From Rhizobium aethiopicum (lineage in GTDB: Bacteria; Pseudomonadota; Alphaproteobacteria; Rhizobiales; Rhizobiaceae), in contig NZ_FMAJ01000005.1 in assembly GCF_900094625.1 (NCBI RefSeq), forward strand, positions 124,001 through 188,000: 64,000 bases of DNA, read 5' to 3'. Positions 52,977-62,118 of this stretch are shown one piece after another. The number at the start of each line of letters is the position of its first letter. Position 1 is the first letter of the stretch. Below the pieces are notes generated by a model that saw nothing but the letters and a program-made list of their open reading frames with translations, was not told the DNA's origin and did no database searches. The position numbers and the translations under genes were made by a program.

Positions 52977-54304
52977 TATCCCTCGCTCTTCGCCAGGACG
53001 GGTTCGAACTGTGCCGTCGCCGTCTTCAGTTCGGTTTCAGGATCGGCGCCGCCGATCATGTTGGTGAGGCCGACGCCATAGATGTCGCGGAACTCGGTCA
53101 CCGGAATGATGACCGGCAGCGCGAGCTTCGAAATCTTGCCCGAGCCGACGACGGCATCCAGCCATGCGGCCGGCATCTTGACGCCTTCGCGGACCTTCGC
53201 ATCTTCGAGCACCGACTGGCGGAAAGGAACGCCGGCGCCGGCCTGCAGCAGGCGTGCGCCCATTTCATGCGAAATCGCCCATTGGCAGAAAAGATAGGCG
53301 GCCTCCTTCTTCTGGCTGGCCGCGACGACGCCGAGACCGTCGCCGAAAGTGCCGGCGGCTTGTGCCTTGGGGCCCTTCGGCATGATGCCGTAACCGACCT
53401 GGCCGACAACGCGCGATTTTTCCGGATTTTCGATCGGCGGCGCAAAGCCGACGCCATCGAGCCACATGCCGATCTTGCCCTGCAGGAAGGCCGACTGCGC
53501 CTCGGCCCAGTTGAAGCCGGAAACGCCGGGAGGGGCGGTCTTGGTCATCAGCTTCTGGTAAAGCTTGGCGGCGTCGATCGCTTCCGGCGACGTCGTGCGC
53601 AACTTGCCGTCAGGGCCGAGCGGGCTCGAATCATAGCCGAGCAACAGCGACGTCCAGACCGGCGTATTGGCGTTCTTCAGGCCGCGGGCGACGAAGCCAT
53701 AGGTGTTGGTCGAGGGATCGGTCAGCGCTTCAGCAGCACTTGCCAGCTCTTCGAAGTTCGTGGGATAGGCGAGCCCCTTCTTCTCGAACAGGGTCTTGTT
53801 CCAATAGATGATCCAGTAATCGACCGAGAAGGGAAGAGAGCGCAGAACGCCATCGCCATCCTTGGCGAAGGCGAGGCCGGCTTCGGCGAAATCGCTTTCC
53901 GTCAGCGATGGGTCGGTCAGCGAAGCATCCTTGAGGAAGCCGCTGATATCGGCAAGCCATCCGCCCTTTTCGAACTGCCGCTTCTGGACATGGTAACTCA
54001 TGTGCACCACATCGAAGCTCGGCTTGCCGGAGCTGAGCTCGATCGTCGTTTTCTGGCGCTGCTGCTGTTCCGGCGTCGCTTCGGCATTGACCTTGATGCC
54101 GGTCAGTTCCTCGAATTCAGGCAGGTATTTCAGCAGGATTTCGCTGCGCGGGCTCTTGACCAGGTTGACTTCCAGCGTCGTGCCGGTGAAGCGCTTCCAG
54201 TCGACCGCGGCCGATGCCGCGCGCATGCCGAGCATGCTGCTCGCCCCAAGCGCGGCCGTGCCGGCCAGAAATCCTCTGCGCGTCGGATTGAAGAATGATG
54301 GCAT
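52976..54304 (-). CDS. Carbohydrate ABC transporter substrate-binding protein (family 1 solute-binding)
   Basis: This 442-residue SBP_bac_1 protein has a twin-arginine-like leader (PTRRGFLAGTAALGASSMLG, ending RAASA). Family blocks are FEELTGIKVNAEATPEQQQRQKTTIEL, SFDVVHMSYHVQKRQFEKGGWLADI, LPFSVDYWIIYWNKTLFEKKGLAYP and GIMPKGPKAQAAGTFGDGLGVVA. It delivers an oligo- or monosaccharide to the MalF/MalG pair. The gene lies 58 bp after the GntR gene. The leader suggests export in folded form, which is common for rhizobial sugar-binding proteins. Confidence 0.9.
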   Translation of the reverse strand: MPSFFNPTRRGFLAGTAALGASSMLGMRAASAAVDWKRFTGTTLEVNLVKSPRSEILLKYLPEFEELTGIKVNAEATPEQQQRQKTTIELSSGKPSFDVVHMSYHVQKRQFEKGGWLADISGFLKDASLTDPSLTESDFAEAGLAFAKDGDGVLRSLPFSVDYWIIYWNKTLFEKKGLAYPTNFEELASAAEALTDPSTNTYGFVARGLKNANTPVWTSLLLGYDSSPLGPDGKLRTTSPEAIDAAKLYQKLMTKTAPPGVSGFNWAEAQSAFLQGKIGMWLDGVGFAPPIENPEKSRVVGQVGYGIMPKGPKAQAAGTFGDGLGVVAASQKKEAAYLFCQWAISHEMGARLLQAGAGVPFRQSVLEDAKVREGVKMPAAWLDAVVGSGKISKLALPVIIPVTEFRDIYGVGLTNMIGGADPETELKTATAQFEPVLAKSEG

Positions 54305-54362
54305 GTGACTCCTCCTCCTTTATGTGCCGGCGATCTCCTCATCTCCGGCGGCTTATTCCCGA

Positions 54363-55022
54363 TTATATACCTAGCGCACGATCCCTCGCATGATTGATGT
54401 GTGCGACAAGGCTGTTGACGGCGTCCTCCGCCGATCGTCGTTCGATCGCCTCAAGCACCTTCAGATGCTCGCCCATGACAGGCCCGACGTGACCGTCGAT
54501 GCGGAAACGATCCTGGCTGATCAGACGCATCTTGATCGAGTTCACGCGGTAGGCGTTCGAGATGATGGTATTTTCAAGCGCATCGATAAAGGCGTCGTGC
54601 ATGCCCCAGTCGACGGCCTGCGCACGCAGTTCCAGCTCATGCGATCCGTCGCCGCTGCGAATGGCGTCGGCGATATCCCGATGCTGCTTCAGGAGCTTCG
54701 CGATCGTCTCGTCCGAGGCCGACTTGGTAAACAGCGCCACGGCTTCCTTCTCCAGGAACACGCGCAGCTGGAAGGCCTCGCGAATGAGGTTGAGATCGAT
54801 ATGGGCGATCTGCAAACCCCGCTGCGGCACGGTCTTGATCAGTCCTTCGGCTTCGAGCCGGGGGATGAGCTCGCGGATGGCGCCGAGCGGCAGTCCCGTC
54901 AGTTCTACGAGGCGGCGCTGCGAAACGAACTGGCCGGGGCGCACGTCACGTGCAAGGAGATGGCGCGTGAAGCTCGCATACGCCTTTTCCCGCAGTGTCG
55001 GCTGCTCGTCCGTTCCGTCCAT
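54363..55022 (-). CDS. GntR-family transcriptional regulator, FCD subfamily
   Basis: This 219-residue regulator has a winged-helix domain (RPGQFVSQRRLVELTGLPLGAIRELIPRLEAEGLI) and a helical FCD domain with candidate metal ligands in DWGMHDAFIDALENT and GPVMGEHLKVLEAI. The start at 55022 follows GGAGG at good spacing; Met codons at 55040 and 55034 would overlap the aldolase gene. Unusually it is transcribed inside the operon it presumably controls, between the aldolase and binding-protein genes. The likely effector is a sugar-acid intermediate. Confidence 0.87.
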   Translation of the reverse strand: MDGTDEQPTLREKAYASFTRHLLARDVRPGQFVSQRRLVELTGLPLGAIRELIPRLEAEGLIKTVPQRGLQIAHIDLNLIREAFQLRVFLEKEAVALFTKSASDETIAKLLKQHRDIADAIRSGDGSHELELRAQAVDWGMHDAFIDALENTIISNAYRVNSIKMRLISQDRFRIDGHVGPVMGEHLKVLEAIERRSAEDAVNSLVAHINHARDRALGI

Positions 55023-55047
55023 CGCCTCCTCCATAAGCATGCCCGAC

Positions 55048-55938
55048 CTATGCGGCTTTCGAGTGGAAAAGTCTATCGAAAGCCCGAGCGAGCTGCGCCT
55101 GCGCTTCGCCTGAAATTGACACAAGCGGCGGACGAACCGCAATCCAGGACTCCTCCGACGTCGAGCGCGCGACCATCGCCTTCACGGCAGGGATGACGGG
55201 ATGCTTCAGCAATTCGACCACGAAATCCTCGACGCGGGCGTCGTCCATGCCCTCCTCGGCCATGGGCTTGAGTTCGCGAGGCACAAAATTCGCCATGCCC
55301 GATATCGCGCCCTGGCCGCCAAGGCGCACTGCCCTGGCGAGATGCCGTTCGTCTCCGACCAGGATGATGAGATCGCTATGGGCCGTGAGAAGCGCTTCGG
55401 TGTAAGGCCAGTCGCCGGAGGAATCCTTCACGCCTATGACGATCTGGGGAAAGGCGGTTCGTAGTCGGCCGATCAGCGATACGCTCAGCGGCACCATGGT
55501 CACCGAAGGAAGATTGTAGACGATGATATCGCGCGCCTTGCCGCCCAGCAGGGCGAATACGGCGGAAAACCACTGAAAGACGCCGTCGTCGCTGACGTTC
55601 TTGAAATAAGACGGCGGGGCAAGAAGGATATTGCGAGCGCCGAGGGAAAGAGCCTGACCGGCCTGCGTCGCCGCATCCTCGGCGGCATCGACCAGCACGC
55701 CGACGATGATGTTGTTGGGCGCAATTCCCGAACCGAGAAAGGCGGTCAGCACGCGCTCCCGTTCGCCATTACCGATGGAGGAACCTTCACCCGTCGTCCC
55801 GAACAGCGTCACGCTGGAGCATCCGGCAGCAAGGCAGCGCCGTGCCTGCGCGATCATCGCCTCGATCGCGATATTGCCGTTCTCGTCGAACGGCGTGGCG
55901 AGGGCGACGGAAAGCCCGAATTTTGATGTCAACTTCAT
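55048..55938 (-). CDS. DapA/NanA-family (dihydrodipicolinate synthase-like) lyase
   Basis: This 296-residue class-I aldolase-fold protein has the substrate motif GTTGEGSSIGNGER, Tyr in IIVYNLPS and the Schiff-base Lys in IGVKDSSGDW. The family includes dihydrodipicolinate synthase, N-acetylneuraminate lyase and 2-keto-3-deoxy sugar-acid aldolases. As first gene of a sugar-import operon with a PfkB kinase it is more likely a keto-deoxy sugar acid aldolase than a lysine enzyme. The family's second half-signature segments are otherwise standard. The start is preceded by GGGAGGAA. Confidence 0.88.
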   Translation of the reverse strand: MKLTSKFGLSVALATPFDENGNIAIEAMIAQARRCLAAGCSSVTLFGTTGEGSSIGNGERERVLTAFLGSGIAPNNIIVGVLVDAAEDAATQAGQALSLGARNILLAPPSYFKNVSDDGVFQWFSAVFALLGGKARDIIVYNLPSVTMVPLSVSLIGRLRTAFPQIVIGVKDSSGDWPYTEALLTAHSDLIILVGDERHLARAVRLGGQGAISGMANFVPRELKPMAEEGMDDARVEDFVVELLKHPVIPAVKAMVARSTSEESWIAVRPPLVSISGEAQAQLARAFDRLFHSKAA

Positions 55939-56320
55939 TCCTCCCAGCTAACGGGTCAGGTGTAGCAGGCTGACATGTTAGTTGTAAAGGGATAACCGTG
56001 ATCTTTGGACGCACGGCAGCCGACGATGAGAGTCTTCGCGAGAAAGAGCCTAGTGGCGCGCACGCTCCTATCGAAGCGGTCCTCAGTCCCGCTCAGGATT
56101 GTTATTTCGGCCAGGGCAGGAACCCGGTAGCCGAGCTTGGTAACGATTCAACGGTTCCGCTAATCGTGAACAAGGGTTTGACGTGTTCGGCTCGTTTCCA
56201 GTGCGGTTCGTCCTCTGTTCGCGCCGCACGCCGAGAAAGGTGTTGCAGGCTTAAGGATCGATGTCTCAAGCGACGCCGGCACCGGTCAGTGCCGCGTCCA
56301 GATGGAGTGCGGTCTCGGTG
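55939..56320. other. 382-bp intergenic region, no gene seen
   Basis: This gap lies upstream of the aldolase operon start (55938) and downstream of the LysR gene stop (56321), which is on the same strand. It should contain the operon promoter, but I see no clear -35/-10 pair, no sigma-54 element and no intrinsic terminator for the LysR gene. A plus-strand frame from 55998 has no recognisable domain and arginine-rich composition typical of a shadow frame. Confidence 0.5.
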
Positions 56321-57289
56321 CTAGCTCAGCTCGACTGACGTAGCGATACCCCTTTCGTCGATCGGAAATTTCAGCGCGGCCACCGCTTTGAGGATCTGGT
56401 CTCGCATCCAGCGGTGGGCGAGATCTTCGTCGTAGCGCGAGTGCCAGTAGAGATTGACATCTGGCACCGGCACGTCGATCGGCGGCAAGAAGCAGCGTAG
56501 GCGGAGATTTGTCTTAACCGCATCGGCGAATTGGAGCGGAACGGCAGCTATGTGCGCGCTTTGCGCGATCGCCGATGCAACGGCATGGAAATGCGGCAAG
56601 GCAAGCGTGACCTGACGCTTCAGGCCATAGGTCGCCAGCGCGTCGTCGACCATACCCCTGAAGGTGCCGTCTATCGAGCGGATCACATGTGGTAGCGACG
56701 AGAAGATTGATATAGGCATAACCGCTCCTTCCGGCAGGTCTGCGATTGCAGAATTGTCCGCGGAAGCGATGATGACGAATGGCGAGCGGAACAGCAGTTC
56801 CTTCGATATCCATCCCGGCATCTCCAAAGGCCGTTCAAGCGCCATATCCACAGCGTTATCCTGTAGCAGGCGGGCGACTTCGCCGCGCGCACTATCAAGC
56901 AGACGCATCTTCACCGCCGGCGCCTGCATATAGACCTTGTGCGACAGAAAGGGCATGAGCAGGGTCGAGAAGAAATCGGCGCCCATCAGCGTGAACGTGC
57001 GGTCGAGTTCACCCAATTCCAGCCCGCGCACCGTGCGAACCATGCCTTCGATCTCCGCTAAGGCCAGGCGCGCGCGCTCGCCTAATTCCGATGCCAGCGG
57101 CGTCGGCTGCATTTCGCTTCCGTGTCGAACGAACAGGTTGTCATTGAAAACATGCCGCAGGCGGTTCAGCGCCGCGCTTACTGCCGGCTGCGACAGTCCA
57201 ATCCGATCGCCCGCCCGCGTCACGCTTCGCTCGCGCATCAGCGCGTCGAAGACGCGGATTAGGTTGAGATCGAGAGCGTTGAAATTCAT
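56321..57289 (-). CDS. LysR-family transcriptional regulator (NodD/LinR branch)
   Basis: This 322-residue LysR protein begins MNFNALDLNLIRVFDALM, with the helix-turn-helix RSVTRAGDRIGLSQPAVSAALNRLRHVFNDNLFVR, the form seen in the NodD/LinR/PcpR branch. The effector domain runs to the C terminus. The long upstream open frame (to 57709) runs through the divergent cupin gene and is a shadow; the start is taken at 57289, with an alternative at 57307. It diverges from the cupin gene at 57386 with 96 bp between, so that gene is the likely target. Confidence 0.88.
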   Translation of the reverse strand: MNFNALDLNLIRVFDALMRERSVTRAGDRIGLSQPAVSAALNRLRHVFNDNLFVRHGSEMQPTPLASELGERARLALAEIEGMVRTVRGLELGELDRTFTLMGADFFSTLLMPFLSHKVYMQAPAVKMRLLDSARGEVARLLQDNAVDMALERPLEMPGWISKELLFRSPFVIIASADNSAIADLPEGAVMPISIFSSLPHVIRSIDGTFRGMVDDALATYGLKRQVTLALPHFHAVASAIAQSAHIAAVPLQFADAVKTNLRLRCFLPPIDVPVPDVNLYWHSRYDEDLAHRWMRDQILKAVAALKFPIDERGIATSVELS

Positions 57290-57385
57290 GGCTTGGATTG
57301 GCTCCATAAGATCATTCGATTGGATCAATGCCGAGACGGATCGTACGTCCAGTGCATTCGCAATCGAAATCATTGAGGAACGCAC

Positions 57386-57862
57386 ATGAGCATGCATATC
57401 GATCCCCAGGCAACCGGCAATCTGCTGTGGTTCGGCAATACGGTTGTCTCTGTCAAGCTTTCGAGCAAATCCGGATCGGATGGCATTTCTGTCATCGAGC
57501 ACTGGATGCCCTTTGACGAGGCGCCACCATTGCACATTCATCAGCGCGAAGATGAGGTGTTTCATATTCTCGGCGGCGTGATGCGCTTCCGGGTCGGCGA
57601 CCAGGAGATCACTGCTGGCACAGGCGATACTGTCATGGCGCCCAAGGGCGTGCCGCACGCCTTCCGCGTCGAAAGCACGGAGGGCGCCCACTGCCTGACG
57701 ATCATGCAAGGCTCGGACTTCGAGACCATGCTGCGCCAGGCAAGTCGTACCGCGGAAAGGCCAAATCTGCCGGAGGCGATGGCGCCAAGCTCCGAAATGA
57801 TCGAGAGACTGGTTGCGATCTGTGCGGCCAACAAGATCGATATCGTCGGGCCGCCGGTCTAA
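57386..57862 (+). CDS. Cupin-2 domain protein (quercetinase/dioxygenase-like)
   Basis: This 158-residue single cupin has motif 1 PPLHIHQREDEVFHILGGVMRF (His, His, Glu, His set) and motif 2 GDTVMAPKGVPHAFRV with the last His. A helical C-terminal tail of about 45 residues (MIERLVAICAANKIDIVGP) is common in quercetin-2,3-dioxygenase-like members. It stands alone, divergent from a LysR gene. It may protect against or degrade an aromatic compound sensed by that regulator; this is only inferred from the arrangement. Confidence 0.87.
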   Translation: MSMHIDPQATGNLLWFGNTVVSVKLSSKSGSDGISVIEHWMPFDEAPPLHIHQREDEVFHILGGVMRFRVGDQEITAGTGDTVMAPKGVPHAFRVESTEGAHCLTIMQGSDFETMLRQASRTAERPNLPEAMAPSSEMIERLVAICAANKIDIVGPPV

Positions 57863-58059
57863 TGAGTAGGTCGCTCATCAGCCCCCTGGACACTCGAAAT
57901 TCGCGATAAGTCGAAGCGGACTTCAGCCGATGGCGAACCACGGACGTTGGCGCGAGAGAGGCCCATGCGTCTTCGGCAAAGTCGCCGTCGGCGGCACCGG
58001 CAATGACCTCCGCTGGCGCGAGGGGCCGTGCAACGGCGCTAGCACCAGGCCGACTTCTC

Positions 58060-58194
58060 ACCGCTTGCAATTTCGGCCGTAGACGAAAGACCCTCAAGGG
58101 GCTCACACCCTACGACTTCATCTGCAAAGCATGGGCTTCACAGCCCGAACGCTTGATCCTCGATCCGCTCAGAAAGCCCGCCCTAAACAGCTAA
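58060..58194 (+). mobile_element. Remnant of an IS481-type transposase (C-terminal tail)
   Basis: The last 44 codons or so of a short plus-strand frame read TACNFGRRRKTLKGLTPYDF and continue with CKAWASQPERLILDPLRK. This matches the conserved C terminus of IS481-family DDE transposases (NF.RRLKTL.GLTPYE and CK.W...P.RF..DP). The catalytic part is absent and no terminal inverted repeats were seen. The stop overlaps the end of sitD. The rest of 57863-58059 shows no gene and may be further IS debris. Confidence 0.75.
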
Positions 58195-59036
58195 ACCGTT
58201 TCGGTAGCGTCGACCCGCGCCGCCTGACGCGTGGCATGGATGAAGGCGAGGACGAAAATGATTGAGAGCACGAGCACGATGGTCGGTGCGGGGGCGCTGT
58301 CGATGAAGAAGGACAGGTAGACGCCGGCGAAGGAGCCGGTGACGGCGATGGCGACCGACAGGACGAGCATCGTGCTGAACTTGCGGGTCAGCAGGAATGC
58401 GATGGCGCCCGGCGCGATCAGCATGGCGATCGACAGGATGATGCCGACCGCCTGCAGGGCGCCGACGATCGTAAGCGAGATGAGCGCGAGCAGGCCGTAA
58501 TGCAGGAGGCCGGTCCCGAGCCCCACGGCCTTTGCCTGCGTCGGGTCGAAAGCGTGCAGCAGGAAGTCTTTCCACTTGACCCCGAGAATGCCCGCCGTGA
58601 CCGCGGCGATCGCGGCCGCCTGCGCAATGTCGGCCCAGGAGACGCCGAGCATGTCGCCGAATAGGATATGGTCGAGATGCACGTCGGTTTGGATTTTGAC
58701 GTAGAGCACCAGGCCAAATCCGAACATGCCGGAGAAGACGATGCCCATTACAGTATCCTGCTTGATACGGCTGTTGTCCCTGAGGAAGCCTGTGGCGATG
58801 GCGCAGAACATGCCGGCTGCGAAGGCGCCGACGGCGTAGGGAAAGCCGACGATATAGGCGATGACCACGCCGGGAAAGACCGCGTGGCTGATCGCATCGC
58901 CCATCAGCGACCAGCCCTTCAGCACCACGAAGCAGGACAGAAGCGCCATCGGAACGGCGACCAGCATCGAGATCACAAGCGCGTTGACCATGAATTCGAA
59001 CTGGAAAGGCGAAAGCAGCGTATCGATGATACTCAT
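58191..59036 (-). CDS. sitD: Manganese/iron ABC transporter permease SitD
   Basis: This 281-residue ABC-3 family membrane protein has eight hydrophobic segments or so. The characteristic region LLSCFVVLKGWSLMGDAISHAVFPGVVIAYIVGFP lies near the N terminus and GALQAVGIILSIAMLIAPGAIAFLLTRKF in the middle. It is a close paralogue of SitC, encoded just upstream with a 4-bp ATGA overlap. Together they form the channel for Mn2+ (and perhaps Fe2+). The gene is last in sitABCD, and its stop abuts a transposase remnant. Confidence 0.92.
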   Translation of the reverse strand: MSIIDTLLSPFQFEFMVNALVISMLVAVPMALLSCFVVLKGWSLMGDAISHAVFPGVVIAYIVGFPYAVGAFAAGMFCAIATGFLRDNSRIKQDTVMGIVFSGMFGFGLVLYVKIQTDVHLDHILFGDMLGVSWADIAQAAAIAAVTAGILGVKWKDFLLHAFDPTQAKAVGLGTGLLHYGLLALISLTIVGALQAVGIILSIAMLIAPGAIAFLLTRKFSTMLVLSVAIAVTGSFAGVYLSFFIDSAPAPTIVLVLSIIFVLAFIHATRQAARVDATETV

Positions 59037-59893
59037 CGCGCCGCCTCCAGGGCTTGTGCGGCCCTTCTGCGCGCGGCGAGCATTCCGTGCTTGGGGGCGA
59101 AAAAGAAGGCGAGCAGGAAGATCGCTGTCTGCAGCACGACGATGATGCCGCCGGTTGCTCCGTCGAGAAAGTAGCTCGCATAGGCGCCTGCGAAGCTGGT
59201 GATCGAGCCGATCACGACCGCGATGAGCAGGAGCCGCGGGAAACGATCGGTCAGCAGATAGGCGGTCGCGCCCGGGGTTACCACCATGCAGATGACCAGG
59301 AACGCGCCGACCGTCTGCAGTGCCGCGACGGTCGAGGCGGAAAGCAGCGTGAAGAACATGATCTTGAGCACGGTCGGATTGAGGCCGATCGACCGGGCAT
59401 GGTTCTCGTCGAAGAAGGTGACCATCAGGTCCTTCCATTTGACGAGCAGGATGGCCAGCGACACGAAGCCGATAATGGCCAGTTGCAGCGTATCCTCAGG
59501 TGTGATGGCGAGAATGTTGCCGAGCACGATCGTCTGGATGTTCACCGCCGTCGGCTTCAGCGACACCATGAACAGGCCGAGCCCGAAGAAGGAGGAAAAG
59601 ATCAGGCCGATGATGGCGTCTTCCTTCAGCTTGGTACGCTGATTTAGGAAAAGCATTGCGGCGGCGGCAAGCCCGCCGGAAAAGAAGGCGCCGATCGAGA
59701 AGGGAAGCCCGAGCATATAGGCGCCCGCCACGCCGGGAACGATCGAATGCGAGAGCGCATCGCCGATCAGCGACCAGCCCTTGAGCATCAGGTAACAGGA
59801 GAGAAAGGCGCAGACGCCGCCGACGAGGGCCGAGACCCACATGGCGTTCAGCATGTAGTTGTAGGTGAAGGGTTCGGTGAGAATGGCCGTCAT
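59033..59893 (-). CDS. sitC: Manganese/iron ABC transporter permease SitC
   Basis: This 286-residue ABC-3 permease has the same signature regions as Sit[36 protein letters not shown] near the N terminus and [29 protein letters not shown] in the middle. The C terminus is a short charged tail ([12 protein letters not shown]). It overlaps the ATPase gene by ATGA and sitD by ATGA. In rhizobia SitABCD is the main high-affinity manganese importer alongside MntH. Confidence 0.92.
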   Translation of the reverse strand: MTAILTEPFTYNYMLNAMWVSALVGGVCAFLSCYLMLKGWSLIGDALSHSIVPGVAGAYMLGLPFSIGAFFSGGLAAAAMLFLNQRTKLKEDAIIGLIFSSFFGLGLFMVSLKPTAVNIQTIVLGNILAITPEDTLQLAIIGFVSLAILLVKWKDLMVTFFDENHARSIGLNPTVLKIMFFTLLSASTVAALQTVGAFLVICMVVTPGATAYLLTDRFPRLLLIAVVIGSITSFAGAYASYFLDGATGGIIVVLQTAIFLLAFFFAPKHGMLAARRRAAQALEAAR

Positions 59894-60795
59894 TCCCAGC
59901 CTCCGTCTTCCCCATCCGATGCGCCCGCGGTCGCCTTGCCTTCGCGAAACACCAGGGGCCGTTCGTCGTCGCTGATCAGCCCGATCGATGTCGGCCTGCC
60001 GCTTGGTGCTTCGTTCAGCACGAAATGGCGCAGCACGCCGCCGAAGGCCTTCTCCAGGTTTTCCTGGGTGAAGGTCTCGAAGGTCGGCCCAAAGGCGAGC
60101 ACCGTGCCCTTGATCAGGATCGTCCGGTCGCAGAATTCCGGCACGGAACCGAGATTATGCGTCGAAACCAGCATCACGCGACCCTCGTCGCGCAGTTCGC
60201 GGAGCAGCTTGATGATCTGTTCCTCGGTCTTGACGTCGACGCCGGTGAACGGCTCGTCGAGCAGGATGACCTTTCCGTCCTGCGCCAGCGCGCGGGCGAG
60301 GAACACCCGCTTCTTCTGGCCGCCGGAGAGTTCGCCGATCTGGCGCTTGCGGAATTCGCTCATGTTGACGCGGACAAGTGCCGCGGTCACCGCCTGATGA
60401 TCGGCGGCTTTCGGAATGCGCATCATGCCCATATGGCCGTAGCGGCCCATCATCACGACGTCCTCGACCAGAACCGGAAAATTCCAGTCGACCTCTTCCG
60501 ACTGCGGCACATAAGCGACGAGGTTCTTTCGCAGCGCCTCCTTGACCGGCATGCCGAGGACACGGATCTCGCCCCTGGCCAAACGTAGGAAGCCCATGAT
60601 CGACTTGAAGAGAGTGGATTTTCCCGAGCCGTTGACGCCGACCAGTGCGGTGATCGTGCCGGTCGGGGTGACGAAACTCGCATCCCGCAGCGCCGTGTGG
60701 CCATTGCGATAAGTGACGGTCGCGCCGTCCACCAGAATCCCGGCCCCATCGAAGCCTGATGTGGCATGTTTCTGCCGGCCGGGTTCAGCACTCAT
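59890..60795 (-). CDS. sitB: Manganese/iron ABC transporter ATP-binding protein SitB
   Basis: This 301-residue ATPase has Walker [11 protein letters not shown]-loop [13 protein letters not shown] (the VPQ..xVDW.FP sequence is typical of metal importers of this class), signature [16 protein letters not shown] and Walker [14 protein letters not shown] variable C-terminal tail of about 40 residues follows. It is 64 bp downstream of sitA and overlaps sitC. It couples ATP hydrolysis to Mn2+ uptake. Confidence 0.93.
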   Translation of the reverse strand: MSAEPGRQKHATSGFDGAGILVDGATVTYRNGHTALRDASFVTPTGTITALVGVNGSGKSTLFKSIMGFLRLARGEIRVLGMPVKEALRKNLVAYVPQSEEVDWNFPVLVEDVVMMGRYGHMGMMRIPKAADHQAVTAALVRVNMSEFRKRQIGELSGGQKKRVFLARALAQDGKVILLDEPFTGVDVKTEEQIIKLLRELRDEGRVMLVSTHNLGSVPEFCDRTILIKGTVLAFGPTFETFTQENLEKAFGGVLRHFVLNEAPSGRPTSIGLISDDERPLVFREGKATAGASDGEDGGWE

Positions 60796-60859
60796 CGAAA
60801 AATACCCCCATGAACAAATTCATGGACCCCGCCCGAGGGCGAGGCCCTTGATTGGCCGA

Positions 60860-61774
60860 TCAAGACGAAGACGCCAAGCCCTTGGCGATGGTTTCCGACG
60901 TGACCCTGAGCAGATCGAGATAGGTCGGAACCGGACCATCGGCCTCGCTTAGCGAATCGACATAGAGAACGCCGCCATATTTGGCGCCTGTCTCACGCGC
61001 CACCTGTTCGGCGGGCTTGGAAGAGATCGTGCTCTCGGAGAAGACGACGGTGATAGCGTTCTTGCGTACGGCGTCGATCACCTTGCGCACCTGCTGTGGC
61101 GTGCCCTGCTGGTCGGCATTGATCGGCCACAGGTACAGTTCCTTCAAACCGAAATCGCGGGCGAGATAGGAGAAGGCGCCTTCACTCGACACTAGCCAGC
61201 GCTTGGCCTCGGGCACGGCGGCAAGCCGTGTCTTGATGGGCTCGATAGTTGCCTTGATCTTCTCTTTGTAAGCCTCGGCATTGGCCTTGTAGGTCTCGGC
61301 ATTGGCGGGATCGTACTTGACGAAGGCGTCGCGGATATTGTCGACATAGATCAGTGCTGCCGCCGGCGACATCCAGGCATGCGGGTTCGGCTTGCCCTCA
61401 TAGGGTCCCTCGGCAATGCCCATCGGTTCGACGCCGCTGGAGACGACGACGTCAGGCACATCGTCCAGGTTCTGGAAGAATTTCTCGAACCACCGCTCGA
61501 GATTGAGCCCGTTCCACAGAATGAGCTTCGCGCCCTGGGCGCGCTGGATATCGCCCGGCGTCGGCTGATAATTGTGGATCTCGGCTCCCGGCTTGGTGAT
61601 GGACTCGACGACCGCCGCGTCACCCGCAACGTTCTTGGCGATGTCGGCGATGACGGTGAATGTCGTCACCGCCTTGAATTTTTCCTGCGCCGATGCCGGA
61701 ACGACTGACAGCACGGCCGCAAACGCCGCTCCCATCATCCCCGTCAGGATCGACCGTCTTACCTTATCGAGCAT
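60860..61774 (-). CDS. sitA: Manganese/iron-binding periplasmic protein SitA
   Basis: This 304-residue cluster A-I (ZinT/TroA-like) metal-binding protein has a signal peptide of about 29 residues ending VPASA. Metal ligands typical of the family appear in order: His in GAEIHNYQPTPGDIQRAQ, His in GKPNPHAWMSPAAAL, Glu in VSSEGAFSYLARDFGL and the acidic residue in VVFSESTISSKPAEQ. The start at 61774 fits the leader; the longer frame to 62023 runs through the operator region. It captures Mn2+ (possibly Fe2+) for the SitCD channel. Two AATTGCA-type dyads lie just upstream. Confidence 0.93.
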   Translation of the reverse strand: MLDKVRRSILTGMMGAAFAAVLSVVPASAQEKFKAVTTFTVIADIAKNVAGDAAVVESITKPGAEIHNYQPTPGDIQRAQGAKLILWNGLNLERWFEKFFQNLDDVPDVVVSSGVEPMGIAEGPYEGKPNPHAWMSPAAALIYVDNIRDAFVKYDPANAETYKANAEAYKEKIKATIEPIKTRLAAVPEAKRWLVSSEGAFSYLARDFGLKELYLWPINADQQGTPQQVRKVIDAVRKNAITVVFSESTISSKPAEQVARETGAKYGGVLYVDSLSEADGPVPTYLDLLRVTSETIAKGLASSS

Positions 61775-61800
61775 GAATATCTCCGGTGCTATTAAGCGTG

Positions 61801-61810
61801 AATTGCAATT
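61801..61810. promoter_or_regulatory. Candidate Mur operator 1 (AATTGCAATT palindrome)
   Basis: A perfect 10-base palindrome, AATTGCAATT, lies 27 bases upstream of the sitA start. It shares the AATTGCA half with the dyad at 61869. In R. leguminosarum the Fur-like manganese repressor Mur is known to bind two elements in front of sitABCD. This pair is placed as expected, although I matched it by symmetry and not against a site matrix. Confidence 0.55.
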
Positions 61811-61868
61811 GGCGGTTCGAGCCTTCCTCGTGACGCTGCAAAGAGATGACTCCAGTCCCTCCATATTC

Positions 61869-61889
61869 TGCAATTGCGAATGAATTGCA
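61869..61889. promoter_or_regulatory. Candidate Mur operator 2 (TGCAATT-N7-AATTGCA)
   Basis: TGCAATT (61869-61875) and AATTGCA (61883-61889) form a perfect 7-base inverted repeat with a 7-base spacer, about 95 bases upstream of the sitA start. With the palindrome at 61801 it makes two related sites flanking the likely sit promoter. The remainder of 61775-62118 contains no gene that I can support and must also hold the divergent promoter of the SDR gene at 62119. Confidence 0.55.
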
Positions 61890-62118
61890 ATAAAGATTTC
61901 GCGTCCGACGCAAAATGATTGCGACGCCGCCTTCAGGATGGTTTTAAATTGCCAGTGACGCGGCTCGATCCTCATGCGCGCGGACTTCTTTCGGATCGAG
62001 ACGCGAGCCCAATGATATGCCAATGCGGCCGCGGCACTTTCGACGCGGGGCTATGGCGCGATAGCGTCTATTCCCGTGAGAAAAGAGGTTCTGGCATGTC
62101 TGAGCAAGAGGTTGACGG

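Noticed and set aside
56321..57709. 462-codon version of the LysR protein
   Set aside because: The first 140 codons run antisense through the cupin gene; homology begins at MNFNALDLNLIRVF.
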